Assembly: GCF_044923475.1 (NCBI RefSeq)
Contig: NZ_CP137338.1
Coordinates: 1,116,001 to 1,180,000, forward strand
Direction of reading: 5' to 3'
From: JAAURS01 sp044923475
GTDB lineage: Bacteria > Cyanobacteriota > Cyanobacteriia > Thermosynechococcales > Thermosynechococcaceae
Length of the DNA: 64,000 nt
This document shows, piece after piece, positions 24,260 through 32,499 of the stretch. Numbering within the stretch: the stretch's first letter is position 1; the number at the start of each line of letters is the position of its first letter. Position numbers and translations under genes: made by a program. A model generated the notes under the pieces. That model was given only the letters and a program-made list of their open reading frames with translations. It ran no database searches and was not told where the DNA came from.

Positions 24260-24293
24260 AGCGATCGTGTAGTTTTATTAAGTACTTCTAATC

Positions 24294-24788
24294 ATGACCA
24301 CTCAACTCGCCCCATCCATTTACGACTTTTCTGCAACCACTATTGAAGGACAATCCATCAACTTCAGCACCTACAAAGACAAGGTGTTGCTGATTGTGAA
24401 TACGGCCAGCCAGTGCGGTTTTACGCCTCAATACCAGGGGCTTCAAGCGCTGTACGAAAAGTATGCAGATCGAGGGTTGGTCATTTTAGGCTTTCCCTGC
24501 AATCAATTTGGGCAGCAGGAGCCAGGCAGCGCCTCAGAGATTCGATCTTTTTGCGAAACCCGCTTTGGCGTCACGTTTCCGCTGTTTCAGAAGGTAGATG
24601 TGAATGGCAAGGACGCCCATCCGTTATTCCAATATTTGACGAAGGCCGCACCGGGGTTATTCGGCACCGAAACCGTTAAGTGGAACTTTACGAAGTTTTT
24701 GGTCGATCGCAACGGTAAAGTGGTGGAGCGGTACCCTTCGCTCGCCAAGCCCGAAGATTTAGAAAAAGCAATTCAGAAGCTGTTGTAG
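24294..24788 (+). CDS. Glutathione peroxidase family protein
   Basis: A 164-residue thiol peroxidase of the cysteine type. Catalytic residues are present: Cys in NTASQCGFTPQY, Gln in FPCNQFGQQEPG, and Trp-Asn in KWNFTKFLVDR. Cyanobacterial members such as Synechocystis Gpx1/2 reduce lipid hydroperoxides, using NADPH or thioredoxin rather than glutathione; that is family knowledge. ATG 24294 is 34 bases downstream of cbiET on the same strand. Confidence 0.92.
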   Translation: MTTQLAPSIYDFSATTIEGQSINFSTYKDKVLLIVNTASQCGFTPQYQGLQALYEKYADRGLVILGFPCNQFGQQEPGSASEIRSFCETRFGVTFPLFQKVDVNGKDAHPLFQYLTKAAPGLFGTETVKWNFTKFLVDRNGKVVERYPSLAKPEDLEKAIQKLL

Positions 24789-24815
24789 AACCTGTATGGG
24801 AAAGGAGCTGTCGGC

Positions 24816-25199
24816 CTACCCTTCGTCAGCGGATTGCAAAACCCCATGTACCGCCAGCCAAATACAGGGCGGTTCCGTGCTTGTGTACTCAACCCGGTGG
24901 CGACAGTGGGCTGGAATTAAAACATAGTCTCCAGCTTGTAGCCTCTGCCGCGTATTGCCTTCATACGCCAGTTCTGCTTCGCCTTGGAGCAAAATGACCC
25001 ACTCGTCTAGATCTTGGTCGTACCATTCTCCTAGCGGAGTCGTTTGTCCCAGAGACAGAATCCGCTCGATGCGAAGTCGATGTCCTTCCACCAGGATTTC
25101 AAAGCGCTCTTCGAGCGGCAGGGGCGAGGGGAGTTGAAAGAGGTTTGCGATGATAGGAGGCACAGATTTAGCAGGATTGATGAAAAAAGATATTTTCAA
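24816..25199 (-). CDS. Cupin-domain protein
   Basis: A 127-residue single cupin. Motif 1 region reads GEWYDQDLDEWVILLQGEAE and motif 2 reads LQAGDYVLIPAHCRHRVEYT; the metal-binding His/Glu pattern is partly kept (Asp-Glu-Trp instead of His-x-His, with H in CRHRVEY). These small cupins are often annotated as phosphoribosylaminoimidazole-type or metal-binding proteins, with unknown substrates. It converges on the peroxidase gene, 27 bases apart. Confidence 0.72.
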   Translation of the reverse strand: MKISFFINPAKSVPPIIANLFQLPSPLPLEERFEILVEGHRLRIERILSLGQTTPLGEWYDQDLDEWVILLQGEAELAYEGNTRQRLQAGDYVLIPAHCRHRVEYTSTEPPCIWLAVHGVLQSADEG

Positions 25200-25358
25200 A
25201 GCACCTTTTCTTTAGATGGTGCCATACTCTCTATCTCTCCTTGTCATCCGTCCTGCATTCCAAGCCAGCGCTCAGGCGTTCTGAAACTGTTTGACACAGT
25301 GCGGTCTAAGTATGAGATAATCGTAAGCTGTGTCTAACTAAATTATTCGTAAAGACTC

Positions 25359-25547
25359 ATGGCTAAGGGCGTCCGTGTCATTATTACCCTAGAGTGCACC
25401 GAGTGTCGCTCTAATTCCAACAAGCGATCGCCCGGCGTATCGCGCTATACCACGATGAAAAACCGTCGCAACACCACTGCGCGGCTAGAGCTGAAAAAAT
25501 TCTGCACGCACTGCAACACCCATACAGTGCACAAAGAAATCAAATAA
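25359..25547 (+). CDS. rpmG: 50S ribosomal protein L33
   Basis: A 62-residue L33 of the cysteine-containing type: CTECRS near the start and CTHCNTH near the end form the zinc knuckle, with the MKNRRNTTARLELKKF core between. It leads the rpmG-rpsR-RNase R cluster. ATG 25359. Confidence 0.97.
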   Translation: MAKGVRVIITLECTECRSNSNKRSPGVSRYTTMKNRRNTTARLELKKFCTHCNTHTVHKEIK

Positions 25548-25609
25548 GGCTTGCTTTGCGTCGCTTCCGGTTCAACCTGTTTACATCTACCCAGAATAAG
25601 TTCTAAATC

Positions 25610-25825
25610 ATGGCCTATTTTCGACGTCGCGTCTCTCCGATCAAACCTGGCGACCCCATCGACTATAAAGATGTTGACCTTCTGCGTCGCTTTATTACCG
25701 AGCGCGGCAAAATCTTGCCCCGTCGCATCACTGGCTTGACCGCCAAACAGCAGCGAGACCTCACCGTCTCCATCAAGCGCGCTCGCATCATCGCGTTGCT
25801 TCCCTTTATCAATGCTGAAGGCTAG
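25610..25825 (+). CDS. rpsR: 30S ribosomal protein S18
   Basis: A 71-residue S18: DYKDVDLLRRFITERGKILP, ITGLTAKQQRDLTVSIKRAR and the ALLPF end are all typical. It is 62 bases after rpmG, the usual cyanobacterial order. A pair of alternative hairpins lies just downstream (25875-25932). Confidence 0.97.
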   Translation: MAYFRRRVSPIKPGDPIDYKDVDLLRRFITERGKILPRRITGLTAKQQRDLTVSIKRARIIALLPFINAEG

Positions 25826-25874
25826 TTTCAATCCTGCCTTAGATCGGGACACATAGGAATAGAAAGACTCGGGT

Positions 25875-25932
25875 AGCCTGGGTCTAAAATAGAGTTGCAT
25901 TGAGCCTAGGTTTTAGATGTCGTACCTAGGCT
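25875..25932 (+). promoter_or_regulatory. Two alternative hairpins between rpsR and the RNase gene
   Basis: ACCTAGGCT at 25924-25932 can pair perfectly with AGCCTAGGT at 25903-25911, and with one G-U pair with AGCCTGGGT at 25875-25883. Both 5' strands are followed by similar bases (TCTAAAAT and TTTAGAT). The two pairings exclude one another, as in attenuators. The element sits about 50 bases after rpsR and 33 bases before the GTG of the RNase gene. Function is inferred. Confidence 0.5.
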
Positions 25933-25965
25933 TATTGGTGTATAGAGGTCAACGAGCCGCAATTT

Positions 25966-28008
25966 GTGGATAAGGGAACATTAGTCGAGTTTCGAGGGCA
26001 AGGGGATACGGACGCCCAGCGATCGCCAAGATTGGGCGTTGCAGAGCGGCCTGAGGGCAAAAAAAACTGGATCGTCGTGGATGAGAGAGGCCATTCCCAC
26101 AGCCTGCATCCCCGGCAGATTACGTTTACGGCCTCAGATCGGCTCTATGGTTCGTCGGATATCACTCCATTTTTAAAAGCTGTCGAGGTGTTTCTAGACC
26201 CTTCCAGCCTAGAAATTGCCTGGGAAATTTTAATTGAAGAAGGCGGTCGTGCTGTCGAACCCAAGGAATTGGCCCAGCTCCTGTTTTCAGAGCAGACGGT
26301 GCCCTGCATCTATGCCGCCCATCGGCTCCTGAGCGAAGATAAGCTCTACTTCAAGCAGAAGGGCGACCTTTACGAGCCTCGGACTGCGGCCCAGGTTGCA
26401 GAACTGAAGCATCAGATCGAGCGCGAAGCCCAACGGCAATCGGAGCAAAAGGCCTTCTTCGAACGCTGGCAGCAGGCGCTGGCGGGAGAACCCGTCGAGT
26501 GGCAGTCGGGCGATCGCCCCTATTTGACCGCCCTAGAGCGGTACGCCCTTTTTGCCGAAGAATCCCCCACCCGCAGCACCGCTGCCGACCTGCTCAAGCA
26601 GATCGGACGACCGGACAGCCCGCAATCGGCATTTCAAGTGTTGGTCGATTTAGGGCTTTGGAGTCACCACGAAAACTTATTTGTCCGCCGGAGCAACTTG
26701 CCTACCCAGTTTTCCGAGAGCGTTTTATCCGCTGTACGAGAGCGGCTGACGATGCCCCCCCCTGACCTAGAGCGCGATCGCAGAGACCTGACCCATCTGA
26801 AGGTCTATACCATTGACGACGAAAGTACCGCTGAGATTGACGACGGCCTCAGTCTAGAAACCCTCGAAAACGGACGGCAGCGCGTGTGGATCCACATTGC
26901 CGACCCCAGCCGCTGGATCGACCTCGGCGACGACCTCGATAAAGAAGCCCAGCGTCGCAGTACGACGGTGTACTTGCCCACGGGGATGATCCCCATGTTT
27001 CCCGTAGAGCTATCGACGGGGCCGATGAGTTTGATCCAGGGACAGCTCTGCTGCGCCCTCAGCTTTGGCGTGATCCTGAGCGACGATGGTGCGGTGGAGA
27101 GCTACGAGATTACCGCCAGCACCATCAAGCCTACTTATCGCCTCACCTACGAAGACGTAGACGAAATTTTAGAACTGGGGGTACAGGCAGAACCGGAACT
27201 CATCGCTCTGTCCGCTTGGGCGGAGCGCCGCCAAGCGTGGCGTATGGGCCAAGGGGCGATCGCCATCAATATGCCGGAATCGGTCATCAAGGTCAACGGA
27301 GACGACATCGATATCCTCGTCTTAGAAGATTCGCGATCGCGCAACTTGGTGGCGGAGATGATGATTTTGGCGGGCGAAGTCGCCGCCAGCTACGGTCAAG
27401 TCCACAGTTTACCCCTGCCCTTTCGCTCTCAGCCCCAGCCCGAACTCCCGCCCGAAGAGGAACTCATGCAGCTAGAAGCTGGCCCCGTGCGCTCCTCGGC
27501 GATTCGGCGCTGCATGCCGCGCAGCGAGATGGGAATCGTGCCCGCCCGCCATTCCAGTTTGGGTTTAGAGGGCTACTGCCAGGTCACGTCGCCCATTCGA
27601 CGCTACGCCGACCTGTTGGCCCATTTCCAAATTAAAGCTCACCTGCGGGGCGAACCCTTGCCCTTTAGCGCGACCGATTTGCCGGCTTTACTGTCTAGCA
27701 TCACAACGGTGGTGCAAGAGTCCAACTTTATCGAGCGTCAGACCAATCGATACTGGAGCTTGGAATTTTTGCGCCGCCAGGGCAATACTGTTTGGTCGGC
27801 CATGATGCTCCGTTGGCTCCGAGAACATGAAAGTCTGGGACTGATTTTGATCGAAGACTTGGGTCTAGAACTGGCAATGCGCTTTCATCGTTCTATCGAC
27901 TTGGGCGAGCGGTTGCAGGTTCGGGTGATATCCTCAGATCCTCGGATGGATCGCATTGTTTTAGAAGAGTATTACGAAACAACGGCTTCAGTGTCTTCGT
28001 CTCCTTAG
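25966..28008 (+). CDS. RNase II/R family exoribonuclease (RNB domain)
   Basis: A 680-residue 3'-5' exoribonuclease. The RNB catalytic core has the acidic cluster in TIDDESTAEIDDGLSLE and continues with WIHIADPSRWIDLGDDLDKE, then STTVYLPTGMIPMFP and the TSPIRRYADLLAHFQIKAHL motif typical of RNase R/II. The N-terminal part lacks an obvious full cold-shock pair and the C-terminus carries an S1-like segment (DLGERLQVRVISSDPRMDRI). It resembles cyanobacterial proteins of the Zam/RNase II type. The start is GTG 25966; position after rpmG-rpsR is common in cyanobacteria. The encoded enzyme probably works in rRNA and mRNA turnover. Confidence 0.9.
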   Translation: MDKGTLVEFRGQGDTDAQRSPRLGVAERPEGKKNWIVVDERGHSHSLHPRQITFTASDRLYGSSDITPFLKAVEVFLDPSSLEIAWEILIEEGGRAVEPKELAQLLFSEQTVPCIYAAHRLLSEDKLYFKQKGDLYEPRTAAQVAELKHQIEREAQRQSEQKAFFERWQQALAGEPVEWQSGDRPYLTALERYALFAEESPTRSTAADLLKQIGRPDSPQSAFQVLVDLGLWSHHENLFVRRSNLPTQFSESVLSAVRERLTMPPPDLERDRRDLTHLKVYTIDDESTAEIDDGLSLETLENGRQRVWIHIADPSRWIDLGDDLDKEAQRRSTTVYLPTGMIPMFPVELSTGPMSLIQGQLCCALSFGVILSDDGAVESYEITASTIKPTYRLTYEDVDEILELGVQAEPELIALSAWAERRQAWRMGQGAIAINMPESVIKVNGDDIDILVLEDSRSRNLVAEMMILAGEVAASYGQVHSLPLPFRSQPQPELPPEEELMQLEAGPVRSSAIRRCMPRSEMGIVPARHSSLGLEGYCQVTSPIRRYADLLAHFQIKAHLRGEPLPFSATDLPALLSSITTVVQESNFIERQTNRYWSLEFLRRQGNTVWSAMMLRWLREHESLGLILIEDLGLELAMRFHRSIDLGERLQVRVISSDPRMDRIVLEEYYETTASVSSSP

Positions 28009-28127
28009 CGGTATGCGGCAAGCTGATGTTTGTATAGTTCGTATAGACCGATATCGCCAAAGCGGGCAGCCTTATCCTTAAAATGATTTCGGTTGCAATT
28101 TCCGTATAGATCTATGACACCCGTGAG

Positions 28128-28150
28128 GGGGCGCAAGGTATGTGCGCCCC
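28128..28150. repeat. GC-rich palindrome, copy 2 of the dispersed family
   Basis: GGGGCGCA at 28128-28135 pairs with TGCGCCCC at 28143-28150 across a seven-base loop. It lies in the leader of the phosphoesterase gene, 26 bases before its ATG, so a transcript would carry it as a 5' hairpin. Confidence 0.65.
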
Positions 28151-28176
28151 GACGAGATATCTGGGGAGAATCAAAA

Positions 28177-29172
28177 ATGGCTTTTCAACGTTACCGAGGA
28201 TGGATTGCTGCGGGACTGGCTGCGATCGGTCTTAGCCAAAGCACCGCAACTTTCGCGCAAACGCCCATCAATGCGGGTGCGACCCCCAATCGTTTTGAGA
28301 TCGCGCTGATTGGCGACGCGCCCTATTCTGCTTTAGAAGAACGGCAATATCCCAATGTGGTTGCCGATATCAATCGCAGTAAGTCTGCATTTGTCATCCA
28401 CGATGGCGATATCCAGAGTAGCGCGTCGCCTTGTACCGATGAGCTGACCCTGAGTCGGCGATCGCTTTACCAAACCTTCCGCATTCCTTTCGTGCTCGTG
28501 CCGGGAGACAACGAGTGGACGGACTGTCACCGGACGGGAGGCGATCCCTTAGCTCGCCTTGCGAAGCTGCGGGAGCTCTTTTTTGCAACGGACTACAGCC
28601 TGGGACAGACGGTTTTGAAGCTAGAACGTCAAAGTCAATCGCCAAAGTCCGCTACCTATCGCGAGAATGTGCGCTGGGGGTATGGGTCTGTTTTGTTTGT
28701 GGGACTCCACCTCGTCGGTAGCAATAACAACTTTGGCCGCACGCCTGAAATGGATCGAGAATTTAAGGCGCGCGATCGGGCAAATTTAGACTGGCTCAAG
28801 TCTTCCTTTGCTTTAGCCCGGCAGCAGCAGCGCAGCGGCATCATGCTCGTCATGCAAGCCAATCCAGGGTTCGAGCTACCGCGCGAGCAGCGCACTGGGT
28901 TCAATGATTTTTTAGATGCGCTCCTGCCCGAGGCGATCGCGTTTGCCAAGCCCGTTGCCCTCGTCCACGGCGACAGTCACTACTTCCGCATCGACAAGCC
29001 CTTGGTCGGCCCGCGCAATCAGCGGGTCATGAATTTCACGCGCGTAGAAACCTTTGGACCCCCTGATATGCATTGGGTTAGAGCGACGATCGACCCAACC
29101 GATCCAAACTTGTTTGAGTTCGAACCCGTTACGGTCAAAGCAAATATTATGAGTGCGAGCGGTAATCGTTAG
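28177..29172 (+). CDS. Secreted calcineurin-like phosphoesterase
   Basis: A 331-residue exported protein. Signal peptide: MAFQRYRGWIAAGLAAIGLS to ATFAQ. The mature part follows the metallophosphoesterase motif order: IGDAPYSAL, VIHDGDIQSS, LVPGDNEWTD (GDNE) and, near the C-terminus, LVHGDSHYF in place of the usual GHxH. The metal ligands therefore look complete. The substrate is unknown. Start at ATG 28177, with GGGGAGA upstream; an earlier in-frame start at 28093 would add 28 residues encoded across the palindrome. It converges on apcD with a perfect inverted repeat between them. Confidence 0.72.
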   Translation: MAFQRYRGWIAAGLAAIGLSQSTATFAQTPINAGATPNRFEIALIGDAPYSALEERQYPNVVADINRSKSAFVIHDGDIQSSASPCTDELTLSRRSLYQTFRIPFVLVPGDNEWTDCHRTGGDPLARLAKLRELFFATDYSLGQTVLKLERQSQSPKSATYRENVRWGYGSVLFVGLHLVGSNNNFGRTPEMDREFKARDRANLDWLKSSFALARQQQRSGIMLVMQANPGFELPREQRTGFNDFLDALLPEAIAFAKPVALVHGDSHYFRIDKPLVGPRNQRVMNFTRVETFGPPDMHWVRATIDPTDPNLFEFEPVTVKANIMSASGNR

Positions 29173-29210
29173 ACGCGCCCGAACGGGTTCCGTGCTGAAT
29201 CTTGAAAGTA

Positions 29211-29247
29211 TTAAGAGCCTGCTTTGAATGTCAAAGCAGGCTCTTAA
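29211..29247. terminator. Perfect 17-bp inverted repeat between convergent genes
   Basis: TTAAGAGCCTGCTTTGA, ATG, TCAAAGCAGGCTCTTAA is a flawless 17-pair stem with a three-base loop. It lies 38 bases past the phosphoesterase stop and 67 bases past the apcD stop on the other strand, the place of a bidirectional terminator. There is no real T-tract on either side, so termination would be by structure alone or the element may serve to protect 3' ends. Confidence 0.6.
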
Positions 29248-29314
29248 GCGATGGCGCAAAACGATAAACGCTAAATCTAGATGCACGCTGGCTATCAAGC
29301 GCGCGCATAAAGCT

Positions 29315-29800
29315 CTACGACATGCCCTGAATTAAGTAGTCAAAATAAGGTGCGGTGATTGCCGCTTCATCGTCTGACAGCAGCGCCAAAGATGCAGCCT
29401 TGAGGCAGCGGATTGCCTCTGCCATCCCAGGGACTGGTACCCCCAAGGAGTTGTACATTTCCCGAACCCCTATCAAACCAATGCTTTCAATGGGTTCTTT
29501 ATCTCCAGAGACTAGCCCGTAGGTAATGAGACGCATATACCAGCCGTAGTCGCGCAGGCAGAGCGCGCGTTCGCGACTGCCGTAGGCATTACCACCGGGG
29601 GCAATAAAATCGGGTCGCTTTTGCCAGAGCTGCCGACTCGCTTGCTCTACAATGCGCTTCTCGTTGGAACTGAGGGTGTTGGCAATTTGTACCCGCACCT
29701 CACCAGATTTGAAGAACTCTGCAATGCTTTGTAGTTCGCCGGCGCTTGGATAGCGCAGCTCATCATCGGCCTGAAGTACGACTTGACTGACAACACTCAT
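29315..29800 (-). CDS. apcD: Allophycocyanin alpha-B subunit ApcD
   Basis: A 161-residue phycobiliprotein, the allophycocyanin-B alpha subunit that acts as a terminal emitter of the phycobilisome and passes energy mainly toward photosystem I. The chromophore cysteine is in RALCLRDYGWYMRL. ApcD-specific wording such as RDYGWY, SIGLIGVREMYNSLGVPVPG and AIRCLKAASLALLS distinguishes it from ApcA. ATG 29800 starts MSVVSQVVLQADDELRYPS. It stands alone; other phycobilisome genes are outside the window. Confidence 0.94.
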   Translation of the reverse strand: MSVVSQVVLQADDELRYPSAGELQSIAEFFKSGEVRVQIANTLSSNEKRIVEQASRQLWQKRPDFIAPGGNAYGSRERALCLRDYGWYMRLITYGLVSGDKEPIESIGLIGVREMYNSLGVPVPGMAEAIRCLKAASLALLSDDEAAITAPYFDYLIQGMS

Positions 29801-29909
29801 AATGTTTTCGCCACCTTTTTAATATCACTATGTAGTTTACCGACTGGAGGCGACCGAAGAAAGATAATCGCTTTTCTCTAAGGAAAGCTTTACTATTCTA
29901 AACATCTTT

Positions 29910-30221
29910 CTATGTGTCGGGGGAAGGTCGGGAATGCCCGTGGGTAGGGCAAGGTGGCGCGCTAATGGTGCGATCGAGCCATCCTACGGCCTGCTGGAGG
30001 CGAGCCAGCCCTTCTTCGGGTTCGTCCTTGAGCAGGTAGACCAATGCAGCCGCCGCTTGCTCTAGGGCGCGACTGCGGCGATTTGATTTAAGCCGATGCC
30101 AGTCTTCGGGTTTGAGGCTGAGCTGATGGGCAAGGCGTTGGGCCAGGGCTAGGGAATGCTCGGATTCGGCAGCGGCAGGTCGAGCGGGAATGGAATCGAG
30201 GCTCAATGGAGAAGGGTTCAT
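29910..30221 (-). CDS. Conserved cyanobacterial protein (possibly DUF6439)
   Basis: A 103-residue soluble protein with SLKPEDWHRLKSNRRSRALE, EQAAAALVYLLKDEPEEGLA and LQQAVGWLDRTISAPPCPTH as its conserved features. I believe this is the small family listed as DUF6439, restricted to cyanobacteria, with no known function, but I cannot check it. The start was moved to ATG 30221 (MNPSPLSLDSIP) because the longer frame to 30311 adds a stretch without the family character. It is 109 bases beyond the apcD start on the same strand. Confidence 0.65.
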   Translation of the reverse strand: MNPSPLSLDSIPARPAAAESEHSLALAQRLAHQLSLKPEDWHRLKSNRRSRALEQAAAALVYLLKDEPEEGLARLQQAVGWLDRTISAPPCPTHGHSRPSPDT

Positions 30222-30536
30222 GGCAATCCTTTGGGCGTCCAAGCCGATCTTACCGAAAATTATTGTTAGAATGCCTCTAGCTTTATCTGCGGCGTTGGTG
30301 ACTGCCAACAAGTTTATTGATCTATGCTTGTTTTGTACGGGAGCCTATTTTGTCCGGTGGCAGTAGACCAGACTCGTATCTGGAAACTTTAAACTGAGGC
30401 ATTCGGCACCCACCTGGTTTTAGCCAGGTCACAAACTGAGGTAAAACGGCGCTGCGGGAAAGCTACCTCAAAATTTTTTGAAATGGTAGGGCAAGGGTTG
30501 GCTCTGACTTCAATCGCAGGGGTCAGTCTTTGCGGT
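30222..30536. other. Intergenic stretch between the DUF6439-like gene and the Mn exporter homologue
   Basis: 315 bases, no credible gene. AAACTGAGG occurs twice (about 30391 and 30434) flanking a small hairpin, ACCTGG-N6-CCAGGT at 30412-30429. The hairpin lies about 110 bases beyond the end of the TMEM165-type gene on its strand and could mark its 3' end, though it lacks a T-tract. Confidence 0.45.
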
Positions 30537-31190
30537 TTAAAGAGCCGAGGGATTGGAGAAAATGGCGATCGCCCCAAACAAAATAAACAGCAACCCTCCA
30601 ATCCAAGTAATGACCCGTTCGGAAATTCGTCCCGCAGCCCAACGCCCCCCGACAACGGCGATTGACGTGCAGACTGCGTGTCCGGCAATCCCTCCCGCAA
30701 TGACGCCAACCGGATGGCCCCGCATGGCGATCGCCACGGTTGCGAGCTGAGTGCGATCGCCCCATTCCGCCACAAAGGTCAAAATAAACGCCTCTAGAAC
30801 GATGGCCCACGATGCGTTGGTTTTGAGCGCTTGCTGCCGCTTTCCCCAGTGGTGGTCTTGGGCTTCGAAAGATTTAACGTCTTGGGAGGCTTCTTGGAGG
30901 GGTTCTTGCTCGTCGGCTGGAGTCATCCGACTGGCCTGCCAGCAGAGCCAACCTCCAAATCCGAAACACAGCGCGATGAAGATGCGGTGGGTGACGGCCT
31001 GAGGCAGAAAGCCGAGCAGGTGACCCGCCCCAACGGAGATTGCAGTCATCGCGGCTAGGGCCGCAATAGAACCGCAGAAGACCCAGCGACGCGGATGGTG
31101 CATGGCCAAAATCAGCGCGATAAAAAAGGTTTTATCGCCCAGTTCCTGACTCGTAATCAGCAGCAGCGCAGACGTGAATGCCTCAAGCAT
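30537..31190 (-). CDS. TMEM165/GDT1 family cation transporter (Mnx-like manganese exporter)
   Basis: A 217-residue polytopic membrane protein with six to seven helices and the two family signatures ExGDKT/R: TSQELGDKTFFIALILAM near the N-terminus and VAEWGDRTQLATVAIAM after the central loop. The central loop is acidic and variable. In Synechocystis the homologue Mnx moves Mn2+ out of the cytoplasm, probably into the thylakoid lumen, and plant relatives do the same for photosystem II. A manganese role here is strongly supported by a yybP-ykoY type riboswitch in the leader (31291-31405). ATG 31190. Confidence 0.9.
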   Translation of the reverse strand: MLEAFTSALLLITSQELGDKTFFIALILAMHHPRRWVFCGSIAALAAMTAISVGAGHLLGFLPQAVTHRIFIALCFGFGGWLCWQASRMTPADEQEPLQEASQDVKSFEAQDHHWGKRQQALKTNASWAIVLEAFILTFVAEWGDRTQLATVAIAMRGHPVGVIAGGIAGHAVCTSIAVVGGRWAAGRISERVITWIGGLLFILFGAIAIFSNPSAL

Positions 31191-31290
31191 GACAGCCTAT
31201 AACCCTACAGTAAGAATGAAGAGACCTTTCTGCAGGCTGGGCTGTCGGTCAGACTTCACCAAGCCCGCAGTATTGATCTGCGAACGTTAG

Positions 31291-31405
31291 TGAAAGTCTC
31301 GCGCCGATAACTCGTGGAATGAATGCTATCGCGACCGGAACCAGGCTCATCGCCAGTATGTTGACGCCGATCTTGCGGCCTCGTGCCGCTCGCTACTCCC
31401 TTTCA
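31291..31405 (-). promoter_or_regulatory. Probable yybP-ykoY manganese riboswitch
   Basis: On the minus strand the leader of the TMEM165-type gene begins TGAAAGGGAGTAGCG, matching the conserved GGGGAGUAGC loop of the yybP-ykoY class, continues with GGCGTCAACATACTGGCGAT (the second conserved loop element, GUCAA...ACUG) and closes with GCGAGACTTTCA, so TGAAAG and CTTTCA form P1. The element ends about 100 bases before the ATG. This class senses Mn2+ and commonly precedes exporters of exactly this family. The first loop has one G fewer than the consensus. No alignment could be run. Confidence 0.75.
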
Positions 31406-31471
31406 AGTACGATCGTATCACGGACAGCTCGAACGAATCCTTTATGATGGGTGGAGTTTTGGTTGCCTGTG

Positions 31472-32236
31472 ATGCCTTCTTCTGATTCGACTGTTGCACC
31501 TATCCTCAAACGAGGACCGATCCGTCGCATTCTAGAGCCCGCACTTCAGCTCTGGCTGAGATCGCAGGTTGAGTCTGTTTCTAGTTTAGAAGTGCATTTG
31601 GAAGGCGGCGATCGCCAAATTCTGTCGGGCCATCTCCCAAACGTGCGGCTCAAGACGCAGAAGGTCGTCTATCAGGGGCTGCATCTCAGCCAAATCGAAC
31701 TCAACGGATCCAATCTACGGATTAACATCGGACAAATTCTCAAGGGCAAATCGCTGCGGTTGTTAGAGCCTCTCCCCATCGACTTAAGCGTCTCGCTTCT
31801 GGCACCAGATGCCCGAGCTTCTCTCCATTCCGCCCTGTTTCAAAGTGCCATCATCGACGCGCTTCTGATGCTCGTCGGCGAGCAAATTACCGAAGCGCTG
31901 GGGCAATCCGTCCCGTCCGAGCTGCTCGTGCTGCAAGACCCCTACCTGCATTTGTCCGACAATACCGTGCGCTTTAGCGCCCTGCTGAGTGTTCGGCAGG
32001 GCGAGCGCTCCGTTCCCGTGGCGCTCAAAACCTCGCTCCGCTTAGAGGGCCCCCATACCCTTTCCCTCGATCGCCCGGAATGGTTGCCCACTCCCCAGTC
32101 TAAGCGGGGACTGCCGCTCCGCGACCTGCAGGGCTACAGCTTCGATCTAGGTCCCCAAGTGCAGCTTCAAGAGCTGGCGATCGCCCCTGAAGGCATTTTT
32201 GTCCGGGGACGGATGACCGTTTTGCCTGAAATATAG
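31472..32236 (+). CDS. DUF2993 domain protein (second copy)
   Basis: A 254-residue DUF2993 protein related to the one at 16602. It has LEVHLEGGDRQILSGHLPNV, QIELNGSNLRINIGQILKGK and a C-terminal LQELAIAPEGIFVRGRMTV strand pair. The family is thought to bind lipid-like ligands. The start was set at ATG 31472; a GTG at 31451 would add seven residues. Expression is divergent from the Mn exporter homologue. Confidence 0.75.
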   Translation: MPSSDSTVAPILKRGPIRRILEPALQLWLRSQVESVSSLEVHLEGGDRQILSGHLPNVRLKTQKVVYQGLHLSQIELNGSNLRINIGQILKGKSLRLLEPLPIDLSVSLLAPDARASLHSALFQSAIIDALLMLVGEQITEALGQSVPSELLVLQDPYLHLSDNTVRFSALLSVRQGERSVPVALKTSLRLEGPHTLSLDRPEWLPTPQSKRGLPLRDLQGYSFDLGPQVQLQELAIAPEGIFVRGRMTVLPEI

Positions 32237-32499
32237 ATAGATAGCCATCTCAAACCTAGCCCTTTTCAGTGCGGGATTGATAAATTTTTATACTCTGGTA
32301 GGGAGTGCTGCAGCACGTTATGTTGTCAAGATAGAAAATTTGGGAATCTTAAGCACAGTCCCATGCAGTGTTGAAATTTCGTTTCCATCTCCAATTCGCT
32401 CGCGATTTGTCTGGATAAAACGCCCGATACTGAAGCGTATTCTGTCCCAGAGGAACCTGTTTTCTCCTAACTGTCCCTTAACGTGAAGGTGTATTTCCC

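Noticed and set aside
30389..30775. 128-codon minus-strand frame
   Set aside because: It overlaps the C-terminal coding part of the TMEM165-type gene in another phase and has no family character.
32277..32486. 69-codon frame ahead of the GGDEF-EAL gene
   Set aside because: No ribosome site, no recognisable motif, and it lies in the likely promoter region.
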